A DNA stretch of 64,000 nucleotides from Pseudomonadota bacterium (GTDB taxonomy: Bacteria > Cyanobacteriota > Vampirovibrionia > Obscuribacterales > Obscuribacteraceae). Numbering within the stretch: the stretch's first letter is position 1; the number at the start of each line of letters is the position of its first letter. The notes under the pieces were generated by a model, which did not search any database, was not told the DNA's origin, and worked only from the letters and a program-made list of their open reading frames with translations. The position numbers and the translations under genes were made by a program. Location of the stretch: contig JAJPGY010000043.1 in NCBI GenBank assembly GCA_021325555.1, positions 62,001-126,000 on the forward strand. The letters are read 5' to 3'. Shown piece by piece: positions 8,300 to 16,776 of this stretch.

Positions 8300-9408
8300 T
8301 GAACCGGATCCTGGTACAGGCGAACAAAGAATGGGTCGAGTTCCGGCGCGACCGGCTGAGCCTCGCCCTGGCGTTCCTGCTGCCGCTCTTCTCGCTTCTC
8401 TTGTTCAGCTACGGCATCAGGCTGGAGTCCAAGAATATTCCCCTGGCGGTTGAAGACGCCGACCACACGCCGGTAAGCCGCGAATACGTGCACCGCCTGT
8501 ATGCCACCAACATGTTCATTCCAGCCGCCTGCCCCGGCGACGGCTCCCCGTCCGATGCCATCGACAGAAGCCTGGCCAAGGTCGGCGTCGTCATCCCGCC
8601 CGGGTTCGCCGGCCGCCTCTTCGCCGGTCAGGTCGCGCCGATGCAGGTTCTGATCGACGGCACGGACATCAGCGACTCGATGATCATCATCAACAGCATA
8701 AAGGCGGTAAACAGCTACTTCCTGAAATCGATAAGCCACTGCGCCCGCAACCCGCAAGCCGTCGTCCCCCATCTGCGCATCTGGTTCAATCCGGGTCGAA
8801 AAGAGTCGCTGTTCATAGTGCCGGGGGTCTTCGGCGTCATCCTCTGGATGTATCCGGCACTGCTTGCCGCCGTCGCCGCCTCCCGGGAGAAAGAGCAGCA
8901 GACGATCATCCGCGTCTTCTCTTCCAGGCTCAGCGCCTTCGAGTTTCTTTTCGGCAAGACGCTGGTGTACGTGCTGATCGGCCTCGGCCTGGCCCTCGTC
9001 ATCCTTGTGCCCGGCTGCTTGCTTTTCCGCATATGTCCGGTGGGCGATCCCACACCGCTGCTGGTGGCAACCCCCCTGTACCTGTTCACATCGGTGCTGT
9101 TCGGAATTCTGGTCGGCACCTATGCCAATTCTCAGACAGTGGCTGTCCAGGCGACCTCCACCCTGGGCTTCTTTCCGTGCCTGCTCCTTTCGGGGTTCGT
9201 CTATCCGGTGGACAACATCCCCTTCCCCTTGTCGGCCTTCTCGCTGGTGGTGCCTGCCCGCTATTACATCAATCTTTGCCGCGACGCCTTCGAGCGCGGG
9301 ATTGGCTGGCCGGCGGTTTACCCGGACTCGCTCATGCTTTTGTTGTTCATCGCGATCATGTTCACAATCAGTTTCCTGGGAATTTGCCGGATGCAGTTGA
9401 AGGATTGA
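8299..9408 (+). CDS. ABC-2 type permease (YbhS/YbhR family)
   Basis: 369 residues. One N-terminal membrane helix (about 20-40) is followed by a large soluble loop (about 45-165, including 'VIPPGFAGRL' and 'VLIDGTDISDS', typical of the extracytoplasmic domain of YbhS/R), then five hydrophobic helices from about 173 to the end. The ATG overlaps the ATPase stop. It forms the membrane channel with the next gene. Confidence 0.85.
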   Translation: MNRILVQANKEWVEFRRDRLSLALAFLLPLFSLLLFSYGIRLESKNIPLAVEDADHTPVSREYVHRLYATNMFIPAACPGDGSPSDAIDRSLAKVGVVIPPGFAGRLFAGQVAPMQVLIDGTDISDSMIIINSIKAVNSYFLKSISHCARNPQAVVPHLRIWFNPGRKESLFIVPGVFGVILWMYPALLAAVAASREKEQQTIIRVFSSRLSAFEFLFGKTLVYVLIGLGLALVILVPGCLLFRICPVGDPTPLLVATPLYLFTSVLFGILVGTYANSQTVAVQATSTLGFFPCLLLSGFVYPVDNIPFPLSAFSLVVPARYYINLCRDAFERGIGWPAVYPDSLMLLLFIAIMFTISFLGICRMQLKD

Positions 9409-9412
9409 TCGA

Positions 9413-10543
9413 ATGATTGCCGCGGTTGTAGAGCAATGGTTAGGACCTCATCTCTGGGCGCTGATCGCCAAGGAGACCCGGGAGATATTGCGGAACAAGC
9501 ACCTGATCTTTCTCCTTCTGGTTCCGCCGATCATTCAACTGCTGATACTCGGGGCGGCGCTGGATCCGCAGGTGCGCAATCTGAGCATCGGCATCGTCGA
9601 CTATGCGCGCAGCCACGAAAGCCGGGACCTGACAGCCATTCTTACGAACAGCGGCGTCTTTCCCCGGGCTGCGTTCTTCGACGACGATCGCCGGCTGGGC
9701 CGCGAGCTGGAAAGAGCGCACGTGGACCTGGGTATCGTCATTCCACCGGAGTTCACCGACGACATCGATCGAAGAACTCCCGCGCCGGTGCAGGTGCTCG
9801 TTGACGGATCGGACGCCTACTCGGCCGGACTGGCAAGCGGCTACATCCTGCGGACGCTGGAGCACTTCCGACCGTCCACGGCAAGCATGCAGCCGGCACC
9901 GCGCATAGATCCGCAGGTGGACGTCCTCTACAATCCAGGGCTCTTGAGCAGCTGGTATTTCGTGCCGGGCGTCCTCGGCGCCACCTTGACCTTGACCGCG
10001 ACGCTGGTCGCCTCGGCGACCGTTCTCCGGGAGAGGGAGAGCGGCACGATGGAGCAGCTCCTCATGACCCCGGCAGCCGACTGGGAGATTCTGCTGGCGA
10101 AGATCCTGCCGCTGGTGATGTTTCTGCTGGCCGACGTCGTGCTGGCCGTATGCGCCGCGCGCCTGATATTCGGCCTGCCCTTCCGCGGGAGCTTCATCGT
10201 CTTTCTGTGTGCGTCGGCTCTGTATGTATTCGTAGGAATAGGTCTGGGCATGCTGCTCGGCACCGTCTGCCGGAGCCAGCGCCAGGCGCAGCTCGCCTCC
10301 TTCTTCATCAACATTCCCCTCATCCAATTATCGGGAACCGTGGTGCCGTTCGACACCATGCCCGCTTTGCTCCAGACGCTGGCCGTCCTGGACCCGCTCC
10401 GCTACTACGCCATAATCGCCCGCAGCGTCATCCTGAAAGGCGCCGGCCTGTCCATCCTCTGGCCCCAGCTCCTCCTGCTCGCCCTTTTCTCCGCCCTCAT
10501 GCTCACCTTCAGCGTCACCCTCTTCCGCCGCCAACTAGTCTAA
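9413..10543 (+). CDS. ABC-2 type permease (second YbhS/YbhR-family subunit)
   Basis: 376 residues, same architecture as its upstream neighbour: a first helix at about 28-48, a soluble loop with 'GIVIPPEFTDDI' and 'VLVDGSDAYSAG', a conserved 'FVPGVLGATLTL' entering the helical bundle, then the 'RERESGTMEQLLMTP' coupling segment at about 203-217 that contacts the ATPase in ABC-2 permeases. It starts four bases after the previous stop and ends the exporter operon. Two different permease subunits suggest a heterodimeric channel. Confidence 0.85.
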   Translation: MIAAVVEQWLGPHLWALIAKETREILRNKHLIFLLLVPPIIQLLILGAALDPQVRNLSIGIVDYARSHESRDLTAILTNSGVFPRAAFFDDDRRLGRELERAHVDLGIVIPPEFTDDIDRRTPAPVQVLVDGSDAYSAGLASGYILRTLEHFRPSTASMQPAPRIDPQVDVLYNPGLLSSWYFVPGVLGATLTLTATLVASATVLRERESGTMEQLLMTPAADWEILLAKILPLVMFLLADVVLAVCAARLIFGLPFRGSFIVFLCASALYVFVGIGLGMLLGTVCRSQRQAQLASFFINIPLIQLSGTVVPFDTMPALLQTLAVLDPLRYYAIIARSVILKGAGLSILWPQLLLLALFSALMLTFSVTLFRRQLV

Positions 10544-10681
10544 CCCCGAAAGCGCGCAGCCTCAGAGACGCGGAGCCCCGGCAGGAAGCTGATCGCGCGA
10601 TGCTCAATGGCTGGCCTCTTCGATCGCCGGGCGGGCGGGACGCGCGCGATCCAGGGGCTTGGCGATCCAGGGGGGCTTCGA

Positions 10682-11374
10682 TCAGGAGCGGTCGAGCAGG
10701 GGGCTGTGGAGGCGGTGGAAGGTGGACTGGCAGGACGCCTCCAGTTCCGATGAGAGCTGGTCCCTGGCGGCTGGGTCGGGCTTGCCGGCGGCTATGCGCA
10801 ACCAGACCAGGCGCGTGGCTGCGATCGTCACGACGTCGCAGGCGAGCTGTAGCTGATCGAATTTCTCCAGGTGCCGATCGGTGCGGTACACGAGAGCGTG
10901 ATGGCCGGCGGGCACAGTCCACGCAAGATCTAAACGTGAGAGATCGGTCTCGATGCGCAACTCGGTGGGCGGCTGCAAAAGCAAGCTCTCGCGCAGGCGC
11001 GCGTCCGCAAACAGCTTCTTGATTATCGATTCGTTCGTTCCTTGAATCAGGAACTTGCTGTCAAACTCAGCATCGTTGACCTGGACATCCTGCATCCCGA
11101 AGACTTTGCCCACCTGATCGGAAAGCTTCTCAGCATGGACGACCAGTCCGAAATCGGACACCGGTTTGAACGTTACCGCTACTGTAGTGCCTTTGCTCGC
11201 CCGCTTTCCGCGCTTGACGGAAGGCATGAGGACGACCGTGGAGTCTATATCGGGCGCGGGAATCATCAGCGCCAGAATGCCGCCTTGATCTGTCTCGAGC
11301 ACCTCGCCGCCTTTGCCGTCGGCGAAGTTTCTCCACACGTACTCCCAGCCAAACAGGTCACTATGAAAGCTCAT
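10682..11374 (-). CDS. Hypothetical protein, DUF3137-like in its C-terminal half
   Basis: 230 residues from the ATG at 11374, which has GGAG about ten bases upstream; an in-frame extension to 11461 reads as non-coding. The segment 'VNDAEFDSKFLIQGTNESIIKKLF' (about 107-130), preceded by a beta-rich region, looks like the core of DUF3137-type proteins (a G/N-D-x-E-F-D-x-x-F motif followed by a helix). No signal peptide, membrane helix or catalytic residue stands out. It is transcribed alone from the minus strand, 136 bases before the repeat-protein gene, and may share its operon. Function unknown. Confidence 0.55.
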   Translation of the reverse strand: MSFHSDLFGWEYVWRNFADGKGGEVLETDQGGILALMIPAPDIDSTVVLMPSVKRGKRASKGTTVAVTFKPVSDFGLVVHAEKLSDQVGKVFGMQDVQVNDAEFDSKFLIQGTNESIIKKLFADARLRESLLLQPPTELRIETDLSRLDLAWTVPAGHHALVYRTDRHLEKFDQLQLACDVVTIAATRLVWLRIAAGKPDPAARDQLSSELEASCQSTFHRLHSPLLDRS

Positions 11375-11510
11375 GTTCGCATCTCCATCGGTTCGCCGCG
11401 CCGGCCCTCGCTCGCAGGAGTCCCCGGCCGCAGAGGGACAAGTGTAGTCAAATCCACCCACCTTTGCAACCCGGACGCAAGCAAAATCGCTGAATCTTCA
11501 GGAGATTCAT

Positions 11511-13247
11511 TTAATCTGGGGTGAAGTCGAACGTGAGCTGCGAGGCATCGCTCGGCTTCTTGAGCGGCAGCTTGACCTTGCGCAGCGTGTCCCCGGCGAT
11601 GAGAAGCTGGCGGATCGATCTGCCCTCGTGCAGCCCGCCGGCAGGGGGCTCCACATGGAACGAGTAAACCCCCTGCGGCAAGATGAGCTCGCAGGAGCCA
11701 TCGTCGTCGGTCAGCGCCTGTCCGGTGGTGGCACCGGCCGCGCCACCATCGCCGGGCGCCTCCTTTCCGTAGGGAGCCCATGAGACGCGACAACGGCTGA
11801 CGGGGCGTGCCTGCTCGTCTATTACCTCGAAGTGAACGCTGTAACCGCCCTCCCACACCACATCGTGGTGGACCGGCTCCTTGCCGACCTCCACCGCTTG
11901 CGAGGTCGCCGGATCGGCGCCGACCATGATCCGGTAGGTGCCGGGGGAAAGCATGAAGTTGTACGCGCCGGCATCATCGGTGGCGGCGGCGACAAGCGCT
12001 GAGACTTCAGATTCGGTGCCGGCTTGCTCCCCTCGATGCGGGAAGACGAGCACCTCCACGCCTGCTCGAGCTTCGCCTTTCTGGTCGCGTACGAAACCCG
12101 CCACGAGAACGCCTGCGCTCAGATCGACATCCACCCGCGTGTCGCCGCCGACCACCACCGACCGGCGCCAGGGCGCCCTGGCCGGCGCGCTGCGGCCGCC
12201 GTCCGCCTGAGCATCCGGATAGACGGTCACCTCATAGTTTCCCGCCGGCAGAGAAAATGAAAACCTCCCGGCCCAGTCAGTGCGCGCGGAGTAGTCGAGC
12301 TTGCCGTCCCTGCTCAGAACTCGAACGGAGCACGACGCCTGGGGCTGGCCATCGAACGCCACCTTTCCGCGCAGCCTCATGCCCTCGGACAGGGTGAACG
12401 ACTTTTCCGGCTCGTCTCCCAGCGTTACCGAGGCCAGCGACAGCTCGGCCAGCAAAGAGTCCGGCGGAGGGCTGATGCGGATGTCGTACAGCCCCGGCGA
12501 GACACGGCAGCAGAACTGCCCGCCGGCATCCGACCGGAGCTCGACCCGATTGGCTCTCTCCGGCAGGGGAACTTGAGGCCCATCGGCAACACCGGCCATT
12601 ACGACGGCGGCACCGGCAACCCCCTTGCCATTGCCGTCGATGATCTTCCCCGTGAATTCGTTAAGCGGGGGCAGTATCAGATCTTCTTGCGTGTCGCCGG
12701 CCACATTCACAATCTGGACAAAGCTGGTCAGAATCGGCGGCATGCTTGTTGCCGCTTCCGTCTCGGCGGCGGCGTCCCAGGACGGCTGCAAATGGTAGCG
12801 CCCGCGCGGCAGCACCAGAGTGTATCGCCCGGTTTTGTCGGTCGCGGCCCATGAGGTGTACGTCGCCGGCTCGATGCCGGCGGCCGTCACCCGGGCGCCT
12901 GCCACCCTGGCACCATCGACGGTGCGCACGCTTCCGGACAAGAGAGCACCCGTGCTCAGGCTCACCGACCAGTTGGTGTTGTTGTGAAGGACAATGCCGG
13001 AGATATGCTCGCGCAGGAAACGAGTCGAGCCGGCGGGGATGACCTCCAGCGCGTAGCATCCCGGGGGGACGGCGAAGAAGAACCTGCCGTCCGGGCCGGT
13101 CACCTGCTCGCCCAGCCTCTTGCTCTCCGTTTCCCTGCCGCCGGGCTCCGATATCAAGCCGACCGTCACGCCGGCAACAGGCATCCCCTGGTGGCGGACC
13201 ACACCCGCCAGTTTGTAGGTAATCTCACGTGCTGACAAGTCCGGCAA
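11511..13247 (-). CDS. Repeat protein of carboxypeptidase-regulatory-like (CarboxypepD_reg/Cna-B-type) beta domains
   Basis: 578 residues made of about six copies of one beta-sandwich module. Each copy has the pattern 'G.V....G.PVAGA.V........TD..GRF.F.LPPG.Y.L.V', for example near residues 12-65, 100-150, 195-250, 288-335, 375-430 and 460-530. The fold is used for binding or stalk-like spacing outside the cell. There is no N-terminal signal peptide: the protein begins directly with the first module (MPDLSAREITYKLAG), which is odd for such domains. The ATG at 13247 overlaps the end of folC by 23 bases, so translation is probably coupled. A start lost upstream, or cytoplasmic action, cannot be decided from the sequence. 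Confidence 0.7.
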   Translation of the reverse strand: MPDLSAREITYKLAGVVRHQGMPVAGVTVGLISEPGGRETESKRLGEQVTGPDGRFFFAVPPGCYALEVIPAGSTRFLREHISGIVLHNNTNWSVSLSTGALLSGSVRTVDGARVAGARVTAAGIEPATYTSWAATDKTGRYTLVLPRGRYHLQPSWDAAAETEAATSMPPILTSFVQIVNVAGDTQEDLILPPLNEFTGKIIDGNGKGVAGAAVVMAGVADGPQVPLPERANRVELRSDAGGQFCCRVSPGLYDIRISPPPDSLLAELSLASVTLGDEPEKSFTLSEGMRLRGKVAFDGQPQASCSVRVLSRDGKLDYSARTDWAGRFSFSLPAGNYEVTVYPDAQADGGRSAPARAPWRRSVVVGGDTRVDVDLSAGVLVAGFVRDQKGEARAGVEVLVFPHRGEQAGTESEVSALVAAATDDAGAYNFMLSPGTYRIMVGADPATSQAVEVGKEPVHHDVVWEGGYSVHFEVIDEQARPVSRCRVSWAPYGKEAPGDGGAAGATTGQALTDDDGSCELILPQGVYSFHVEPPAGGLHEGRSIRQLLIAGDTLRKVKLPLKKPSDASQLTFDFTPD

Positions 13248-14607
13248 CCTCGGTCCAATTCATAAGAGTGTGCGCCGCGCCGTCCTCGACGCGCCCCCAG
13301 CCCAGGTGGATCATAGCCTCCTTGACCACGGCCAGAGAGCCGGTGGCTACCACAAGGTCGCCGGGCCGCCGCTCAGACAGCGCCCGGTCCAGCGCCTGCG
13401 CCACGCTGGCGCACTCGACCGCCTGGAGCTCCTGCGACCCGGCCAGCTCCACGATGGCCTCGGCCGGCACTACCGCCCTGCGTGTCGCGGCCTCACAGGC
13501 ATAGAAGCGATCACCATCGGCCATCAGGTAATTGACAAAGCGGGCGACGTCCTTGTTCTGGAAGCAGCCGAGGACAAAGGATCTCCGGCAGCCGGGGAAA
13601 AGCTCGTCGAGCGCCCGCCGCAAGGCGCGGGCTCCGGCCGGATTGTGCGCCCCATCAAGAACGAGGCGCAGGTCGGGCAGATACTGCAAGCGGCCGGGCC
13701 AGTACACCGAGGCCAGACCGTCCGCCACCGCCGCCACCTGGTCGCCGGGAAACTCCCCGGTAAGCCCGGATGTCAGAAGAACGCCTATTGCAACCAGCGC
13801 GTTCACCCGCTGATGGATCCCCGCCAGGCTGAGCCTCTCCAGAGCAGGCAGCAACCTGTCAAGGTCTGCCGGATCGAAGAGAGGATCCGCAGCCGCTCTT
13901 GCGCCCGCCTCGAGCCTCACAACCGCCGCCGGCGGCGCGCACTGGAAAACGGCCGAGCGCGATGCGCGCGCGGCAGCAACAATCTCCGCCAGGGCGTCCC
14001 CTTCCGCCGCCGTCACCACGGGCGCCCCGGCTTTTATAATCCCCGCCTTCTCCCTGGCTATCTGGGACACCGTATCGCCCAGTATGTGAGTGTGGTCGAG
14101 ATCGACATTGGTTATCGCGCAGGCAAGCGGCGACGAAATTACGTTGGTCGCGTCCCAGCGCCCGCCGAGGCCCACCTCCATGACGGCAATATCGACCTTG
14201 CTGTCGGCAAAATAGAAAAAGGCCATCGCGGTGAGGAACTCGAACCAGGTGAGCGGCCCGAACTGGGGATGCCGGCGCCCGAAGTCCTCCGAAAGGCGGC
14301 GCACGCGCGTCGCCAGCTCGGCAAAGCAATCGTCCGGGATTGGCTCTCCGTCTGCGTGGAAGCGCTCGTTCCAGTTGAGCAGGTGCGGCCCGGTAAAGCG
14401 CCCGACCTTCAAACCGGCGCGCCGCAACACGGAGTCCAGCATGGCCACGGTCGACCCCTTGCCGTTGGTGCCGCCTACATGAAGCACCGGCATGCGCTCG
14501 TGCAGGTCGCCCGTCTCAGTCATGAAAGCCTGCACGCGCTCCAGGCAGGGGGTCTTGAGCGTGGGCGACAGGCTTTCGATGTATACGACCGATTCGAGGT
14601 AGTTCAT
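13225..14607 (-). CDS. folC: Bifunctional folylpolyglutamate / dihydrofolate synthase
   Basis: 460 residues from ATG 14607. The P-loop 'GTNGKGST' lies at 46-53, followed by 'FTGPHLLNWNERF' and 'GLGGRWDATNV', both Mur-ligase/FolC signatures, with 'DLDHTHILGDTVSQIAREKAGIIK' further on and 'LVLDGAHNPAGARAL' introducing the C-terminal Rossmann domain. The enzyme adds glutamate to reduced folates and may also make dihydrofolate. The first gene of a two-gene unit with the repeat protein at 11511-13247; the intergenic region to the divergent Nudix gene is only 123 bases. Confidence 0.9.
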   Translation of the reverse strand: MNYLESVVYIESLSPTLKTPCLERVQAFMTETGDLHERMPVLHVGGTNGKGSTVAMLDSVLRRAGLKVGRFTGPHLLNWNERFHADGEPIPDDCFAELATRVRRLSEDFGRRHPQFGPLTWFEFLTAMAFFYFADSKVDIAVMEVGLGGRWDATNVISSPLACAITNVDLDHTHILGDTVSQIAREKAGIIKAGAPVVTAAEGDALAEIVAAARASRSAVFQCAPPAAVVRLEAGARAAADPLFDPADLDRLLPALERLSLAGIHQRVNALVAIGVLLTSGLTGEFPGDQVAAVADGLASVYWPGRLQYLPDLRLVLDGAHNPAGARALRRALDELFPGCRRSFVLGCFQNKDVARFVNYLMADGDRFYACEAATRRAVVPAEAIVELAGSQELQAVECASVAQALDRALSERRPGDLVVATGSLAVVKEAMIHLGWGRVEDGAAHTLMNWTEVAGLVST

Positions 14608-14710
14608 ATGTGGGCGTCTGCGTCGCGCGGAGATGGGGGCAGCCTGCAAAGGTACAATCATACATTTTCCGCGATCAAATCCGCGCTGTGCTAGGCTTGT
14701 TTTACCTCGA

Positions 14711-14716
14711 TATACT
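14711..14716 (+). promoter_or_regulatory. Candidate -10 box (TATACT) for the Nudix gene
   Basis: TATACT lies 15 bases before the TTG start. No good -35 hexamer sits 16-18 bases upstream. The same hexamer recurs before three other genes in the window. A leader this short would leave little room for a Shine-Dalgarno site. Confidence 0.35.
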
Positions 14717-14730
14717 GCGGAGTTCGGAAC

Positions 14731-15264
14731 TTGGCCCTTGTCACCCGTGAAAACACCTTAAGCAGCAAGCAGCTTTTTGAAGGCCACATCATCTCCCTGC
14801 GCCAGGACATCCTGAAGATGGCCGATGGGACGACGGTTACTCGCGAGGTCGTGGAGCATAACGGGGGTGTGGTGATTGCCTGCCAGCCGAGACCGGAGCA
14901 GGTGATTCTGATCGAGCAGTACCGCTATCCGCTGGACAAGACGATCATCGAGCTGCCGGCGGGACGCATAGAGGTGGGCGAGGATCCCCTGGTCTGCGCC
15001 AGGCGGGAGCTGACCGAGGAGACCGGTTACACGGCGCAGAGCTGGCAGGAGCTGGCACGCTTTTATTCGGCGCCGGGCTTTTGCAACGAGCTGCTTTACC
15101 TTTACAGGGCCACCGACCTTTCCTTCCAGGGCAAGAACCTGGATGCCGACGAGGAGACGGAGGTCTTGATCCTGCCTCTGGAAAAAGCGTGGCAACTGGT
15201 GACGACCGGTGGCATTCAGGATGCCAAGACCATTGCGGGTTTGGCCTTGTTAAAGAACGGCTAG
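14731..15264 (+). CDS. Nudix hydrolase, ADP-ribose pyrophosphatase type
   Basis: 177 residues with a TTG start. A complete Nudix box G-x5-E-x7-R-E-x2-E-E-x-G runs from about residue 75 to 97 ('GRIEVGEDPL..ARRELTEETG'). The upstream 'VVIACQPRPEQVILIEQYRYP' and downstream 'YSAPGFCNELLYLY' segments match the ADP-ribose/NudF subgroup, which hydrolyses ADP-ribose and related nucleotide sugars in the cytoplasm. It is transcribed divergently from folC and followed by a small membrane protein with its own possible promoter. Confidence 0.85.
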   Translation: MALVTRENTLSSKQLFEGHIISLRQDILKMADGTTVTREVVEHNGGVVIACQPRPEQVILIEQYRYPLDKTIIELPAGRIEVGEDPLVCARRELTEETGYTAQSWQELARFYSAPGFCNELLYLYRATDLSFQGKNLDADEETEVLILPLEKAWQLVTTGGIQDAKTIAGLALLKNG

Positions 15265-15274
15265 AGCTTCTTGC

Positions 15275-15280
15275 TATACT
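15275..15280 (+). promoter_or_regulatory. Candidate -10 box (TATACT) for the small membrane protein
   Basis: TATACT lies 11 bases after the Nudix stop and 46 bases before the next start. A possible TTAAAG -35 lies 19 bases upstream. It would allow the small gene to be transcribed separately. Confidence 0.35.
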
Positions 15281-15326
15281 AGCTGAGCGTCCCCGCCGGA
15301 TGGGGTTAAGCTTCGAGAGGTCAGTC

Positions 15327-15587
15327 ATGGCGAAGAACAACGAGTCGGGCCCGAGCCTTCCCCTGGTTATGATGTGCGTCCTGGGCTTGCTCGGGGGCAT
15401 TGTGGTTTGCCTGTCCGTCGAGGTAATCAACTACTGGCCTCAGCCGGTAAGCGTCGCGCCCTACTTCGGCGGCAAGGTCGGATTCGTCTGGGGCGCCATC
15501 GTGGGTTCGATCATGGGGTTGGTTCTTGGCTTCCTGACCGACGACAAATACTTCCAGCCGGTCAGCTACGACGAGCAGCCTCGCTAG
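15327..15587 (+). CDS. Small membrane protein with two predicted helices
   Basis: 86 residues. The ATG at 15327 has GAGAGG four bases upstream; the longer open frame starting at 15081 is an out-of-frame shadow of the Nudix gene. Helix 1 lies at about residues 13-33, helix 2 at about 52-72 ('VWGAIVGSIMGLVLGFL'), separated by a short loop. A Gly-rich second helix suggests helix packing. No family recognised. Its 3' end overlaps the convergent minus-strand gene by four bases. Confidence 0.65.
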   Translation: MAKNNESGPSLPLVMMCVLGLLGGIVVCLSVEVINYWPQPVSVAPYFGGKVGFVWGAIVGSIMGLVLGFLTDDKYFQPVSYDEQPR

Positions 15588-15870
15588 CCGTACAGGCTTT
15601 CATCAACCGCCTGACGCCACTTCGGCTGCTCGAAGGCCTGCTTGCCCAACAGGGCGGCGGCGGCGATAGCCAGCCGCTCAGGAGCGCTGACGCTTGGCAG
15701 CTCGATTATCGCCCGCTCATCGCTGGCGGCAGGCTCAAGCTCGCCAGCGAAAATCCGGGCAATGGGAGCAAGCATGCCGCAAGCAGCAGCAGCACACCGA
15801 CAATTAGCCTTACGGTGCCCGCGAGCCTCTGCCCCCAGCCAAGCCAACCACACGACCTTGCGGAGGCCAT
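15584..15870 (-). pseudogene. Small exported protein gene split by a one-base frameshift
   Basis: On the minus strand the ATG at 15870 (GCGGAG upstream) encodes a basic start and a strong signal peptide ('LIVGVLLLLAACLLPLPGFSLA'), but this frame stops soon after. A second frame takes over at the same point with 'GELEPAASDERAIIELPS' and 'LAIAAAALLGKQAFEQPK', ending at 15584. Both halves have the GC-rich third positions seen in real genes here. One extra base in the TTTT run (plus-strand A at 15750-15753) would join them into a protein of about 95 residues. No family recognised. Decay or a sequence error are equally possible. Confidence 0.5.
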
Positions 15871-15910
15871 AAAGCCGTGCTCCGCGCCCGGTTATACGCA
15901 CTTTCGCGTA

Positions 15911-15916
15911 TATACT
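15911..15916 (+). promoter_or_regulatory. Candidate -10 box (TATACT) for the secreted protein at 16004
   Basis: TATACT lies about 90 bases upstream of the ATG at 16004 in a locally A+T-richer stretch (cgcgTATATACTgcag). No clear -35 partner was found. Confidence 0.3.
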
Positions 15917-16003
15917 GCAGCCGCCCGCTTGCGTAATATTTAGCAGGCGCGTGACAGCTCCTCCTCTGCCGCGCGCGGCCATTCTTACCAGGACAATGCG
16001 CCA

Positions 16004-16714
16004 ATGAGAAAGACAAGCCTCTCGCCTCTGTGGGCATTTGCCGTCCTGTTGGTCTTCGGACAGCCCGGCTCTGCCCAGAGCCTGGCGACAGCCGGCGACA
16101 CCGGCGCTCAGCTCCGCCAGACCGACACGACCTGGCAGAGCGTAGGGAGCATGCCGGCGCCGGGCAACCTCGATGCCGGGGTGGGCGGCACGTTCACGAC
16201 CACCTCGCAGGGCTTCACCGGGATAAACGGACCGACGATCCCGCCCAGCATAACCTCGATGGAAGCCCCTAAGAGCGGCATGGCCGGGGGCATTCCCTCA
16301 GGGCAATTCAATTATGGTTTCCCGAACACCGGGTCCGACCGCTACCGCGGTGGCTACCAGAGCTCAAGGAACGACGGCGGGGTGCTGCCGCCGACCGCCA
16401 CCAGCAGCGTTGATCTCAACATAGTGAACCTGCAGCCGCTTGCCTCCAGTGCATCACTTATGGCTGACTCAACCGATTCCGGCGGCGGTGGGGGAGACCA
16501 GCAGAATCTTCCCCCGCCGCCGGGACCTGGCTTTCAGCCCATGTATCAGCACGGCGTGTTTGTCGGCTGGTACACCCCCGAGCAGGTGGCACTGTCACAG
16601 ACGGACTTTCCCGACGTCCTCCGCCAGGTCGTCAATGGACCCTACTACTACGGCGGCGAAGCCGGCAGAAACTCCATCCTCTACGAACTGGGCGACATCC
16701 CGAGCCCGTTCTGA
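16004..16714 (+). CDS. Secreted low-complexity protein of unknown function
   Basis: 236 residues. Residues 1-24 form a signal peptide ending 'GQPGSAQS'. The mature chain is rich in Gly, Pro, Ser and Thr with few charges and no Cys, so it is probably extended or disordered. The last ~45 residues ('PEQVALSQTDFPDVLRQVVNGPYYYGG...SILYELGDIPSPF') look more ordered. In composition it resembles the secreted protein at 556-1602. No family recognised. It is monocistronic and convergent with the dehydrogenase gene. Confidence 0.6.
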   Translation: MRKTSLSPLWAFAVLLVFGQPGSAQSLATAGDTGAQLRQTDTTWQSVGSMPAPGNLDAGVGGTFTTTSQGFTGINGPTIPPSITSMEAPKSGMAGGIPSGQFNYGFPNTGSDRYRGGYQSSRNDGGVLPPTATSSVDLNIVNLQPLASSASLMADSTDSGGGGGDQQNLPPPPGPGFQPMYQHGVFVGWYTPEQVALSQTDFPDVLRQVVNGPYYYGGEAGRNSILYELGDIPSPF

Positions 16715-16776
16715 GGCCCCGTGTGTCCGCAGTGCCCGGCTAGGCGGGCAGGGCATTCAATGCCAGCCACAGGGTC

